A stretch of 64,000 bases of DNA from NCBI GenBank assembly GCA_947034885.2, contig OX344750.2, positions 37,186,821-37,250,820 on the forward strand, written 5' to 3'. Of the stretch, positions 44,049-56,225 are shown in pieces. A program made the position numbers and the translations under genes. Each line of letters begins with the position of its first letter. The stretch's first letter is position 1. A model generated the notes under the pieces. That model had not been told where the DNA came from and ran no database searches. It worked only from the letters and a program-made list of their open reading frames with translations. The stretch comes from Thuidium tamariscinum. Its lineage: Eukaryota; Streptophyta; Bryopsida; Hypnales; Thuidiaceae.

Positions 44049-44777
44049 GGTCATTGCAAGAAAGGGTGTCCAAAAAGTGTATAGTACTCATTTTTTTCTT
44101 TGAGAGTACTTTAAAATTAGAAAAAAAATAAAAATAAAAAATATTTTTTATTTATACATATTTGAGAAAAAGGTAGCGTAGGAAGGAAAAGCATGGAAAA
44201 TTTCTTTAAGTAGGCAAATTAGAAAAGTGCAAAATCTTATGAAAATAGTTGCTATCATCATAATTTCACATTTTAATTTATAAAAAATAGAAATTATAGA
44301 AAAAAAAACACTAAAAATTTCCCATTGGGAAAGAATTGATGGTGATGAGATTTCACTAAAAGAATGATTTAAGAACCCTCTTTAATGTTCAAAAACTACA
44401 CACAATGGTAGTATTATTTGTACTCATGTAGAGGACAAAAAATTATATATATTTTCAAATTTCCTTTGGTAGATTCATGCTTCCCTACTATGAAAATAGC
44501 TCATGAAATTTTGAGTTCTAAATCATTAAATGTTGGGACTTGTAATGCAGTGAAAATCCTTAAACCTCATCTTGTAACAAATTAACAAAAATAATTTATA
44601 AATACAAAATGATTTTCTTAAATTTTGAAAAAATAATGGATGTAATTATCATAAATTTAAACATGTTCAATAAAAATTTCATTTTCATTGGACTTATACA
44701 TCAAAAATTATAGTAGATAATAAGAGAATATGCCTCAATTGTAACGAGAAATAGTACCATCCTTTCTTGCAATGACC
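44049..44777. mobile_element. Inverted-repeat element with GGTCATTGCAAGAAAGG ends
   Basis: GGTCATTGCAAGAAAGG at the left and CCTTTCTTGCAATGACC at the right are perfect 17-bp inverted repeats 729 bp apart. The flanks are AAATAG and AAATAA, compatible with a 5-bp duplication. The interior is very AT-rich with no ORF. Solo end words occur at 32424 and 42739. Confidence 0.75.
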
Positions 44778-44779
44778 AA

Positions 44780-47158
44780 ATAATATGTGCATGCCAATGT
44801 AAAAGTAAAGTCTACAAATTTTTTTAATTTAATCCAATCGTAATCGGTTATTATACAAAAAATGCAACTAACCTAACCTTGTAAGGAGGCTGCAAATAAA
44901 ATTAGTCTAATGAATGATAGAGAATTTTTGCACATAAAACAAAAGTACAATAGTTCATTCTTGGAATTTTGTATCAAAAGAGGGAGGTAATGAATAGTAG
45001 TTTGGTCTTCATTGTATACTTTTGAATTTTTTTAAGTAGATGATTTGTAGTATTTAAAAAAAGATGATTTCCATGGAGACCAACCTGCCTTTATAGGATT
45101 AAAAAAGCTTACCCATTTCTTATTAGCCCCCCATTTCCAATTTATAAAATGTTCTCTTTCCATGAAGTTGCAATGCCGTACCTAAAGCACTTGCAATGCA
45201 TTATGATTAGTTGCAAAGCTCTTACTATTGCAACTAACCCTTGTTTGATTTTGCAATTAGTCTATTATTATGAATAGAAAGGTCTATATCGCTATTATAG
45301 GCCAAAGAGAATCTTCCACTAAAACATTCACAATAATTACATTTTTAGTAATAAAATTCTAAAAAAATGCAATATTTCCCCCCTCCCTCCCCCCTCCTTC
45401 TCTTCTATTTTTTAAATATGGAAAAATTCCAAATCCAAAAAATCTATACTCCAAATGTCGATAATTGTTGCAATCCAAATGACACTAATAATACCAAAGA
45501 GCTCAATGGGTTCATTACAACATCAGTTAGGTCACCAATTGCCTAAAACTCCACATGTCAAGTACATACAACATTAGTCTACAAATTCAATTCATTTTGT
45601 TAGGCCCCACTCACTATGATTAGTAACACATACTTTCTTTGTGACATTAACTACGGCATTTGGTAACTTAGGGCGGAACTTCTATCTTATTGTGCAAATA
45701 TCTATAGTGGCACTACTCATCATGATCCTAACCACCCTTGAATGTCACTCCACTCTATACTAGCCCATTTTGCATTTATTACTTTTAAGCGATGGCTAAT
45801 TGGCACTCAAAACTTAGGATACATCTAAGGAGGCCTAGTTAGGAGTAAGACTCCATCCAAGCGATGCTGCAGGAGACACACTCAAGTGTCCCATGGTGCC
45901 TTGAAACAGTGGTGAAGGCACATTACCAAACTTGAGTCACACTCACCAAGGCTTCAAGAGGGAGGAAGGGAGGGAGGAGGGAAACTAATTCCTTCTATAG
46001 TTCTTTCTATATGGGGTATTCAATAGTCCCTTCCCCTAGTATGTCAAAGAAAGTCCCCAAACACCCTTGGATTTTAGAAGACCACCCATTTCCAATGGAA
46101 ATCACTAAATTATCTCCCCATTTGAACCCCCTAACTTTTAAATGGTGTAACTTTGCAGTCAGACCTTTAAATCCCACATAAGAACCCATTGTAGACATAT
46201 ACACAACAAGTAATATCAAAGGAGTACTCATTTATCCCAATTGGACAAGTTCTCACAAAGTTATGGCCCTCCAATGATTCAGATTCATTGTGGGAGGCAT
46301 CACGCCTTCACCATGGCTCTTCTTTGAGCCATAACTTTTGACTCATGGCTTAGAACCTTCTAATGCTTATCACTATAGCTTCCTTGTGTTCATAGATTTT
46401 CAATGATATGCTACATGTCATACTTTCTTGAGGTATTCATTGAAAAATTCTTATTCGTATCCCTTAAGTGTCGTAGTGCCCTTTAAATGGCCAATAACAA
46501 TCAACTTTAAATGGCCATAACTTTTAGTTAACAAGTCCAAATAATGTATTTTTTGGATAGTTGAAAGCTTCTTTTCAAGAGCTCTCTAAACATATATGAA
46601 ACATAGTCAACTACTCAACTCCTTCAAATCCAAGGCACTATTGCACTCCGTTGCTTAGGATTCTCTCATTTTTCCATTCTCCAATTATTGCAAGGAGATA
46701 GCTAGGGACAATAATTGCTTAAATTGTTGGAAATGGGTTGGCAATGTTACATTAGTCTTGTTTGTTATCCTTTCCTTTGGTTACATGACCAACATCTACA
46801 TGGCATTTTTGTTGAAGGACCATTTTTGCCATTCACATTTTAAACATAAAAGAAAATAGGAAAAAAACTTGAATACTCAAAATTCAATTCACCTTTAAAT
46901 GTTGAGGACAAAGAATTTTTTCCTTGTAGGACATAAGTGCAACTATTCATCCTCAATATTAAGTTTGGAAAGGAAAAATCTTCTATAAGACTTTGACTTC
47001 CAATGAGTATTTTTGGCTTATTTGAAATAGATGATGTCACATGGTATCGAAATGCATGATTTTCAAAGCCACCAATCTATCCTTAAAGGGTTAACTTAGC
47101 CCCTCAAATACTGCCATGCCACTGAATGAGAACTAGACAGCATTGTCCTCTTCTCTAC
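44780..47158. other. AT-rich interval with a family R relic
   Basis: No gene seen. About 46885-47095 is similar to about 53895-54074 (TTCATCCTC, TGACTTCCAATG, CCACC..TCT) and ends CTTAAAGGG before TTAA, so it is the right part of a TTAA-type family R element. A C-rich run is at about 45378-45412 and a GGGAGGAAGGGAGGGAGGAG run at about 45960. Confidence 0.45.
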
Positions 47159-47160
47159 TA

Positions 47161-47488
47161 AGGGAGAAGGCTCTTAAATGGAGCAGGTTCTAAAATGGTG
47201 CCCTACCCTAAATGTACAATATTTGTACATGTTGCTTTTTCATAGCCTTCAGCAATGTAGTGACATTGTACATTTTAGCTAGGGCACCATTTTAGAGCCC
47301 TATGCCCTTTCAACTTCAAAATTTGATAACTAATTCTATAAAGCTCCAAAAAAATATGAAATGACTTGGGTTAGATGCCTATTCAAGCTATCTTTTAAGA
47401 TAAATTCACTGAAAAATATTTCAAGATGTTTGACCTACCCAAAATTCTGTTCCAGCCCTTAGATGGCCAGTTTATGGACCTCCTCCCT
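47161..47488 (+). mobile_element. Family L copy 4
   Basis: TA then AGGGAGAAGGCTCTTAAA at the left, and TTTATGGACCTCCTCCCT then TA at the right. The core ATATGAAATGACTTGGGTTA and the pair of TGTACA words match copies 2, 3 and 7. Confidence 0.75.
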
Positions 47489-47489
47489 T

Positions 47490-48970
47490 ATCACTTTCCA
47501 CATCAAATTCAGCACAAATTACTCAACTTTTATTCAAGAAAGTAATACAAGTCAAGTTACAGCCACTTCAAATGTGACATCGAAATCAGTTCAGACCCCA
47601 ACCATAACTTCCTCATGCAATGTTTGAGATGAGTTACCATTGAAAAAGGAGGGTTATGATGATGCCATTTGCCATTTGGCTTTGTCATGGGCTTCCTTGC
47701 TCAGGAGGTTTTTTTCTCCTTTACCCAAAATTTATCTAAGCTTACTGTACATTAGCAAGCTTACTTCATCCAAGCTTCAATTCAAGCAGGAAAGATTGTA
47801 ACAAGTTCATGCCAATGTCCAGGATTTGAAACCATGATCTCATTCATGTGAATAGAAAAATTGTGATGTATGGCTCAATGATTTTCATGCTTGAGATTCT
47901 CATTGAAAAAAAGAAACCTTGTGATACTCCCACTGATTCGGTTGAATAAACACATTCCTGCTTTCTTAAGATCACTTGCAAAGTAATTGCAGATCACACA
48001 AATTGTGTCAAAAAGGATAGTTATTGCCTTACCTTTTGAGTTTTGGGAATGAAAAAGGACTCTCAAAATTCCACAGGACAGGCAGGAGTTGCAGCACAAG
48101 TCACAAGTTTGGTTGTGAAATTGAGATAAAGCTTACAATATCAATTACTACAAGTTCTTCAAATTGCGTTGAATTTCATCATATCATCTACAGTAAAAGT
48201 CTCCCAGTTTGAAGCCTACACTGTGTGTCAGTGAAAATATATCCATTTTAATACCTCTGTCTAGTGTAAGCTTAGACTTGAACCAAATAGAGAGTGTGCA
48301 AATAAGCCTTCACAGATACATTTGTTGTAATGGCATAACAGCAACTTCCACTATCTGGACCTGGGAAAATAATTACTTGTCACTTCAATTCACTTGGCAC
48401 CAGATTCTTGTTTTAGAATCTAGCAAACCATGCAAAAATCTGGTAATTGGCCTACTTTCTACTGTAGGCAAGAAATGTGTTAGAGAAAAAAATTTGGAAA
48501 AAAACATTTTCTAAACTTGAGCAAGTGCAACATTACTGTGGAGCTATAACAAAGCAGTTTGCAAAACTTGAATATGTCATTTGCAGTAGTTAGACACATC
48601 GAGTTCAACAAACTGGATCAAGAAGAGCCAATGTAAAAAAACACACGACTTTTTGTTCAAAAATCCAAGAGTACTGAAGGTTTTGCAGGCACAAAAGCAA
48701 GCAAGCTTCCTTGCATTGTGCCATGGTTGTAGGGATATCCCCACTACCAATGTTTTGATCTCTACCTACAGCAAATGCAAGCAGCGCAAAGCAAAGCTGG
48801 AAGGGATATGTGACAATCTATGTGCACAACTAGTGACCAAAAACAGTGCATGTGCAGCATCTCAGGTCCTTGGCAAACCAAACCAATAAAATTTCAAGAC
48901 TGAGTAATCTCATTCTATAACTCAATTCTGATGCCTCTTTACACCTTACTAGAAGATGAAGAGACTCACC
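47490..48970. other. Non-coding or unrecognised
   Basis: Composition is more balanced than the flanks, especially 48050-48900. ORFs at 48209-48514 and 48653-48889 (LISTYSKCKQRKAKLEGICD) are not convincing; the latter faintly recalls PPR proteins. Confidence 0.3.
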
Positions 48971-48974
48971 CAAA

Positions 48975-49560
48975 CGCAGAGTGACATTCCCTTTCTATTT
49001 AACCACAGGTGTAGCTCCAGGAGCAACCGCAACCGCATCATCCTTCTTGTCATTAATTCTTGAGCTCTACAGGAGTCATCACCTCTTCAGTTGGCTTCAC
49101 AACATCCACAGCCACAACCTCCTTTGGCTTCACAAGCATGATGTCCACATAGTCGTGCACCCTTGAAATAGCATCTCCACAACAAAGGTCACAAGCTTCT
49201 GAAAACCCTAAAACCCTAAACCTTAAACCCTAAAAAAACCTAACACCTTGGCTGGCCACAACGTTCCAACCAACGCCTCTTCAAAGATGTTGGCACCCTG
49301 GTCATCGTGCAACATCCCAAACTTCTCCTGCAAATTCAAAGATCACAAATCTGAATCTCATGAAGGAGGATAGATCGTAAAGTAGGGGTGTGTGGCAAAA
49401 CCAGTGAGAAATTTCCAAAGTCCATCTTCCATGTCAAGAATGAGGACAGCAATACATCATCCTTCACACATGGCTTGCACTACAAACCACTTATGAAAAA
49501 CACTCACCCAGAAATGAAATTCAGGAATGCTGCATCACCAAGGGTGAAATGAACATCACA
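48975..49560 (-). CDS. Unrecognised multi-exon - strand gene (possible)
   Basis: Three exon-like pieces on the - strand. FTLGDAAFLNFISG ends at a CTGG/GTGAGT donor near 49510. EKFGMLHDDQGANIFEEALV then GTLWPAK spans about 49330-49250, with TTTGCAG acceptor and CCAAG/GTGTTAG donor. After an intron full of telomere-like repeats and a TTTTCAG acceptor at about 49199, one frame reads DAISRVHDYVDIMLVKPKEV, then VAVDVVKPTEEVMTPVELKN. With a one-base shift it continues NDKKDDAVAVAPGATPVVK to a stop near 49000. The frame joined directly across that intron instead reads KLVTFVVEMLFQG and stops, so a frame conflict remains. The tail is K/E/V-rich. No family recognised. Confidence 0.4.
49201..49245 (+). 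repeat. Short interstitial telomere-like tract (CCCTAAA)n
   Basis: AAACCCTAAAACCCTAAACC then TTAAACCCTAAAAAAACC: about five degenerate Arabidopsis-type CCCTAAA units. It lies in the inferred intron of the 49-kb gene. It could be a telo-box cluster or a repair scar. Confidence 0.8.
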
Positions 49561-49849
49561 AACCGAACTCACTAGCCAAACAGCAACACTACATGACTGA
49601 TGCAACAATGCACGGAGAAGCCCTAACCAATCAAATGAAGACCTAACCCTAATTCAGACAAATGACGATCATGAAGAAAACTCCACTATGCACTACATCT
49701 CATGAAACAGACATTGAATACTTGCAGTCGAAACCACAATTATCACATCCTAAACTAAAGCATTCACCTCATGTGAACCCCAAAGTTCCCCTTCAAGGAA
49801 GCATTCGGGTCCTCTCACAGGTCCCTTTAAAAAATAATTTGGTTAAGAA

Positions 49850-50363
49850 AATTGAAAAAATTACAACATAGGATGAAGGTTTTTAATTATAATATTACAA
49901 CCATTGGGATTGGCATTTTTCATTTCCATAAATAAAATTTTCACAATTTAGTATTTTGAATTGTTTTCTATTTCTTTCTACTTACTATGTTTTTTCTATA
50001 TGTTGTACAATCCTAAATGATTTGAAAATTTTCAAGCATGTAGCCAACTAGCATTGAAGAATGAATTCAAAGAGTAACTACCACTTTGAACATTTTTTCA
50101 TACATATGTGACCTTGAGAAGTGTAGCTATCCAAATTTTTGCAAGGATAAAAAAAGGATTTTTGTCAATTCAAATGCTATTGTCTTGCAATCTACATATA
50201 TAGTAGAATTTTTTTTTTAAATCCACGTCTTTTCAAACCACCTAACTACTAGATCCTATAGTTATATGTGTCAAAAAATGTTTTTTTTAAAGTTTTGCAC
50301 TTGTATTAGAAATTGCAATTTTGAGGCATTTTGAATGAAAACATAGTCAAAAACCTTCAGGGG
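49850..50363 (+). mobile_element. Family A copy 5, 3' half only
   Basis: Similar to the right half of 60432-61356 (TACAACCATTGGGATTGGCA, TATATGTTGTACAATCC). It ends ACCTTCAGGGG followed by TCAA, a mutated TTAA. The left half is missing. Confidence 0.65.
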
Positions 50364-51017
50364 TCAAACTTGAAGTGACTCTTCTAAACTGAATATATGG
50401 TTTGTTGATGCTTTCTAGTTATTCCTAAGATCTCTTAATGCGTCATAGAGATTATTAGTTTCCTGTGAAAAAGCTTTGAGATGGAGTAGTAGTACATATT
50501 AAGGCAAGATGGAGAAACCTCAATCTTGCCAATACAAATCTAAAATCTCAGAGAATTGTTATTAAGCTTTGTATAACATTATTAACCTTTAAAGCCCTAA
50601 GGCATGATTTCAAACTATTTTTCACTTTAGGTAGTTTTTTCTCAATGCTATATTGCCAATTTCTCCTAAAATTGTTACTTGAAGTGTGTTTCACTGCTAT
50701 CTCGATGCCTCAAAATATTCAAATTAATCTAAGCTTCATTTGTTAAGAATTATGCCTCAAAAGATGTTTTTGTAGTTACATGCAATTTGGGCCAACCTCA
50801 TAGATAGGTCCAATTGGGCTAAATTTTTATTACATACTTTGAACAAGCTTATCAACATAATCCTAAAAGTTGAAAGTCATCCAAGCCTATGATTTTGCTA
50901 AGAAGCCTTTGAAATTGGACTTTGTAAGTTTTGAACATTGCCCAAAAAAGGAAAGGCCAACTTCAAAAGTTTATAAGTCAAAATCATGAGCTTGTATGCC
51001 TTTCAACTTTTGAGATT
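50364..51017. other. Non-coding interval
   Basis: No gene seen. A short inverted pair AAAGTTGAAAGTCATCCAAG (about 50867) and GCTTGTATGCCTTTCAACTT (about 50990) flanks about 85 bp next to the family A fragment. Confidence 0.4.
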
Positions 51018-51460
51018 ATCTTCTAAAGGACCAAGCTATGTTTTTTGGCAACATAGCAATTTTAAACAACTCACTATCAATGGAGTTTTTATTTTTTTCT
51101 TTGAAATTTTCACACAAGGTGTGCCTATAGAGTAACTTTAAGGCCCAACAATTTTCATAAGTTTTGACTACATGGATAAATATTTATTGAATGATATGTC
51201 ATTTTCATTCAATGGCAGGTAGTTCAGAAAAATAAAAAACTTCATAAAAAAATAATTTTTGAGAAAATATTTTTTTGGTTGATTCTTTAGGTTTATGTAG
51301 ACATGAAAAACTTTGAATTATTCCATTTGGATTAATAAGATGAAAGTTATGAGGAATTTTAGTTTGTAGGTAGGTATGATTTTCAAAGAGTATAGCTACT
51401 TCTAGTAGGGAATTCCAATTTCCACTCATTTTACCATTTTGTAAATACAAAAATAATATC
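51018..51460 (+). mobile_element. Family A copy 6, 5' half only
   Basis: It starts at a degraded left end (TTCTAAAGGACCAAGC) and follows the left half of 60432-61356 (TTTTTTGGCAACATAGCA, GTTATGAGGAATTTTAGT). The right half is absent. It is not simply the missing half of copy 5, because the two lie in the wrong order. Confidence 0.6.
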
Positions 51461-51675
51461 TAGGGATAGAATTAGGTTAGATTCTGATTAATTAATTGGT
51501 TAATTCAAAGCCTTAAAATTCTAACTAATAATGTATTTTAGTGATTTTTCAAATATTTTTTAGAATAAAAATAATACATTTAAGTGTCCATTGCTTGGAA
51601 GGCACTTTTTTATTTTACAATTTGCCATTGGAACTTGTATGTTAAGTTTTAGCACAAGGGGTGGTGTTAAAAGTG

Positions 51676-52650
51676 TTCACAACTTCCACACTAGAATGGA
51701 CTATAGAGTCTTCACTAGAAGGCACTAGTGCACATGAGTGTGGACATTCTTATAAGTGCAACATTTCACAAGTAACTATCATGGTGATTATGTAGACATC
51801 AATTTTCTTCATTTTTTTTCTCTTTACAATAAAAATGGCATTCATAAAATGCACTTATTCATTTGTTCAAAGAGATCATTGAACAATATGTCAACCAAAC
51901 CATTTGAAATGTCAGTGCTAAAACACGTTCTTGTGAGTAATCTAGAAGTACAAAGAAGGAAGCTAAAGAGGTCTAGGTGGCTACAAAGGATTTAGGTTTG
52001 GAATTGTGAAGCTCAAAGGAAGAAGAAAGAGGCCAAGAGAAATGTGGATGAAAATAAAAAGATGAGAAACCAATTGATAAAGAAAAAAACTATAACTAGA
52101 AGCAAACTTTGCCCCTTGAGGCAACTTGTCATGAAGTTCCCTTTCCTTTCATTCCCTTTTATTTTTTTAACTTGTAGTCAAAATCAATACCAAAAAGGCT
52201 CAATGGTCCCCATCCTTGGACAGTGGACTAACCAAATGCATTATTTAGTAGGTGAAGTCATAAAAGACATGTCCCCTCAATTCCATTTGTCCATGGCTAG
52301 CCAAGTCCCCTTGCCATGCCTACATTCTAGAAACCAAAATGATTGAATTGGAATAGACATCCTTTAAGTCCAACACTCATTGAAAATTGATAAGGTTGTG
52401 CCAAAATGACGACTTTGTCTCCCACTCTTTCAAGCCTATTGATAGGATATCCAAGTCTAAACCAAGGTTTGGAGAGTCCAAGATTCTCACACTAGTGTGG
52501 ACTATAGGGCCTTTACTAGGGGGCATTAGTGCACATGAGTGTTGATGCTCTTATAAGTGCAACATTTCATTAGTGACTATCATGTTGATTATTGATTTCC
52601 ATTAATTACACATTAATTTTCTCATTTTTTTGCTCTTTACAATAAAAAGG
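51676..52650 (+). mobile_element. Direct-repeat pair, possible TRIM-like retroelement
   Basis: About 51676-51838 and 52478-52650 are direct repeats sharing GGACTATAG, TTAGTGCACATGAGTGT, TTATAAGTGCAACATTTCA and CTCTTTACAATAAAAA. They enclose about 640 bp of purine-rich DNA without a long ORF. LTR termini and a primer-binding site were not found, so this may be only a tandem segmental duplication. Confidence 0.4.
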
Positions 52651-52886
52651 GTAGTTTCGAGTGTTTTTGACAAAGTCAAAAGACCGCGATCCTTTTGATT
52701 GTGGATTCAACTGTTTTTCTCAACCCAATTGCACATGAAGTTTATTTAAATTTTACACAACTTGTTTTCTAAAGAGTGTTTTGTTGCCTCTACCTGTGCA
52801 ATCAAAAGTAGCCTAAGTTCCACATCCAGGGCACTTCAGGTGATGAAAATGAGCACCACCGCCCTCCCAAAGAATGGGCTCCTTAA

Positions 52887-54074
52887 CCCTTAACCCCTCA
52901 CCGCCCAAGAGGACCAAAAGTGTCCATGGAGTCAGACTCAAAGTGCTGTAACTTTTGCATCCAATGTCCAAATTCATTGAAACTTGTTGGAAAAGTTGCG
53001 CATTCTAATCTAGTTCTTATAGAATAAATTTCAAATCAATATAAGACATATTGAGTTTTTGAGAGCCATTCAAAGTTCATAGGTTCATTTGGATGCGGCG
53101 CACTGCATTGTGACTGCTGCAACTTTGGGGGATTGTATCTTTTTCATAAAATATTTTTTTTTGATAAAATTTGTTTTTATTTGTTCCCCTCAAGGTCTAG
53201 TTATTGTGCTAAAATTTTCATGCCAATCCAAGTTGTTTTGAATGTTTGGGAGCAATTCGAAGTTCAAAATCTAGACATTTTTGCATTTCAGTCAACTTTG
53301 GCAGCTCATAACTTCTTCATACATGATTGCTTTTCAATAATATTTGTTGGAAAAGTTTCACTTACTAATCTATTTTGTGTGGCTAAAATTTCAGATCCAT
53401 CGAAGACGTTTTGAGTGACTGAGAAGCATTTTGGTAGAAGGAGCTTCAGCCACAATTGTGATTTTTTCATCTTTTTTCACTGTTTTTTGACATTTCAAAT
53501 CCATTTTTCAAACAAAATGAGTGATTTTTATGAATTTTTTTTCTACCTTAGTGTTTATATTATGGTTTTGAATCACTTTGTAGTTTAATGTTTTTTCATT
53601 TGAGTTGGTTTAGAAATCCAATTTCACCTCCAAATGTGTTTTTAAGAAAATTTCAGCACCTTTTTTGAACACTAAAACATTATAATCTTTCAATCTATAC
53701 GGTCAAATGACCCCAAATTTGTTCCACACCATCTAAAACATGCACACTACAAAATTGTACGGTTGAGATCTTCATACCTTACTCTAATTTTGACTTTTCA
53801 GACTTGCAAAGGCTGGCAGTTTTTAAGCATGGTTGGACCTTGGGTGGTGAGGGGTTAAACAACACCGAAACCATTTTCTAGTCGATGAACTTCAAGGAAT
53901 TTTTCTATGTAGGACAGAATTGCAATCATTCATCCTCGGAATTAGGGGTGGAAAAGGAAGATCTTCTACAGTGCTTTGACTTCCAATGTGTTTTTTTAGA
54001 TTTTTTTTGAACCAATGATTCCCACGGTATCAAAATTCCTCAACTCCACGGCCACCGGCTCGTCGTTTAGGGGT
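52887..54074 (+). mobile_element. TTAA-flanked family R element, host of a nested TTAA element
   Basis: Outer flanks are TTAA at 52883-52886 and 54075-54078. Removing the inner insertion leaves left end CCCTTAAACAAC and right end GTCGTTTAGGGG, which are inverted repeats. The inner element sits at the TTAA inside the left terminal repeat. The right ~180 bp matches about 46885-47095. Confidence 0.55.
52894..53854 (+). mobile_element. TTAA-flanked element with CCCCTCACCGCCCAAG ends, 961 bp
   Basis: TTAA (52890-52893), then CCCCTCACCGCCCAAG, and at the right CTTGGGTGGTGAGGGG then TTAA (53855-53858). There is no coding frame. Two internal segments repeat each other loosely (TTGTTGGAAAAGTTGCGCAT / TTGTTGGAAAAGTTTCACTT). 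Confidence 0.75.
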
Positions 54075-54283
54075 TAACTTAGTTTGCCTGAGATGTATCC
54101 TGCCTCACTTGGACTATGCTGCCTTGGCTCTTTTTTGTCTGGTTCTTTTGTTGTTCCGTCCTTTGTTTCTTGCTTTTGATTTGTAAGAAAATCTTTTTAA
54201 AAAAATTGCTGGAGGCCTGCCCTTTGCTTCACTGTTCTGGTTCCCTATTCAATGGAAATTGCCCATGTTTCAAAAAAAGAAAA

Positions 54284-54465
54284 CATAACATTCAGTAGCA
54301 TTGGATGACTCTGCCTTCTGAAGGATGTGGAATATTCCACACCCCAACAGTGTTTCATCAGTAACTACTGATGTAAGAAGACATGATTGGCTGTGGAGTG
54401 TGGAATATGCCACACCCTTCACTGTAGAGAAAAGGCAGAGTTACAATGTGCTACAGAATGTTATG
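54284..54465. mobile_element. Palindromic family M element, short copy (182 bp)
   Basis: CATAACATTCAGTAGCA at the left and TGCTACAGAATGTTATG at the right are inverted repeats. Inside, GGAATATTCCACACC and GTGTGGAATATGCCACACC flank CAGTAACTACTGATG. It shares ends and internal words with the long copy at 59755-61504. Confidence 0.8.
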
Positions 54466-54750
54466 AAGAATATGAACACCACCGTCACTTCAAAAAAACA
54501 AATCAACAAACACTCTTATTCTCAACCAATAACACAAGTCCTACCTGTAGCAATTTCATTTGCAGCTTGGAATGTTTGTCTTGAATAAGTTCCTTGATCA
54601 CGTGCCCTAGGCTCTGGTTTATCAATGTTGTAGATGTTTGACAATTTGTTGTTATTGCCCAACTTTGTTATGTTCTTGATGCATGAGGTAGCAAATGGTA
54701 TCAGTGTTACTTATTGTGTGACTTTTTCAGATTTATATCAAGGAAATTAA

Positions 54751-55607
54751 CCCCTAAAGGTTTTTGACTATGTTTTCACCAAAACCACTTCAAAACTATC
54801 ATTTTTAGACAACTACCAGATTTTAAGAAAAAAAAATTTGGAAAAAGTAACCGTAGGATCTTTTAGAACACAAGTTTAAGAAGATGTGCAAAAAAATTCA
54901 GCAATTTCCACCATGTAGATTGCAAGATATTAGTGTTTGAAGTGACAAAAATCATTTTTTACCACTGCAAAAATCCAGGGAGCTGCACTTCATAAGACCA
55001 TATTTGTATGGGAAAATGTTCAAAATGATTGTAACTCTTTGGTTTCATTCTTCAAGTAAAGTTGGATACATGCTAAAAGAAATTCAGATTATTTGGAATT
55101 GTACAACATATAGGAAAAAAATAGTAAGTAGAAAGAAGTAGAAAATGAGCCAAAATACTAAAATATTAACAATTTATTTATAGAGTGAAAAGAAGAAAAT
55201 CCCAATGGTTGTAATGTTGTTTTAAACAATATACACCCAATGTTTTTATTTTTTTTCAAAAATTTTAAAAATTGAATTAAATAAAGAATTTCACACTTTT
55301 TTGTAGTGTAGAGATTCTATAACTAGCCACAAACTACCTCAAACTAAAAACCCTCGTAACTTTTGACTCATTTAAATTTTAAAGAAGTTTTTTTCTGTCC
55401 GGGCTGCCCGCCAATCAAAGGAAACAACATATCATGTCATAAATTTTAAACCATGTAGTCAAAAGTTATGAAAATTGTTGGACCTTAAAGCTACTCCTTG
55501 GGCACATGTTGTGTGAAAATTTCAAAAAATAAAAATAGAAACTCCATCCGTAGTGAGCTGCCCAAAATTGCTATGTTGCCAAAAAAACGCAATTTGGTCC
55601 TTTAGGA
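54751..55607 (-). mobile_element. Family A copy 2 (reverse), TTAA-flanked
   Basis: TTAA (54747-54750), then CCCCTAAAGG. The right end CCTTTAGGA lacks one G and has one change, then TTAA (55608-55611). It is reverse-oriented relative to copies 1 and 3 and collinear with them. Confidence 0.8.
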
Positions 55608-55637
55608 TTAAAGAACTTTCCTTTGTTTCACGTTATT

Positions 55638-55669
55638 TAAACCCTAACCCCTAACCCTAAAAACCCTTA
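55638..55669 (+). repeat. Telomere-like tract
   Basis: AAACCCTAACCCCTAACCCT then AAAAACCC: four degenerate CCCTAAA units just outside family A copy 2. Confidence 0.7.
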
Positions 55670-55984
55670 GATTGTTATTTGGAATTTCACTGTTGGTGAG
55701 GTGTTTGTTTTCTTTTCAACAACAAAATTAACAACTTTAGGGTGTGCTCCATGTGCTCTCAGCAATGACGCAGATTCTAAACCCTAAACTGCAAAGCTAA
55801 TGTGAGCACAAACTGAGTTGCGGATTCGAACCTCTGAAATCCTGTGCCCTACGTTAGGATCAGATTTGTTAAGAAAATGTTCAAAATATATTTGAATTTG
55901 GCATCTAATTAAATTTTCAAAAATTACAAAATAGCATAATTGAACAGTGCAGAAAATATTAAATGGAAGTAATCCAAGTTCATA

Positions 55985-56225
55985 AAAATTCAAGATTTTT
56001 GCAAGCAACACTCCCAAATACAAATTACAACACTTTCCATCACAAAAAATCATTACACATTGCAAAAGGACAAGAATGTAATCATATTGTGGTCTATTAA
56101 TGTTCAAAATTTTAAACAATGAAAAGCTCAATGAAATATAAAAAATAGAAGATCAACAATCATGTTGAAATATAAGATATTACAACAAATGAAATTTGAA
56201 AAAATTACAATTTCACATAATAAAT
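55985..56225. repeat. Dispersed AT-rich repeat, partner of 15790-16110
   Basis: Collinear words ACAAATTACAACACTTTCCA, GAATGTAATCATATTG and AATGAAATTTGAAAAAA. Confidence 0.55.

Noticed and set aside
48653-48889. Pentatricopeptide repeat fragment (LISTYSKC)
   Set aside because: One short word only; no 35-residue periodicity around it.
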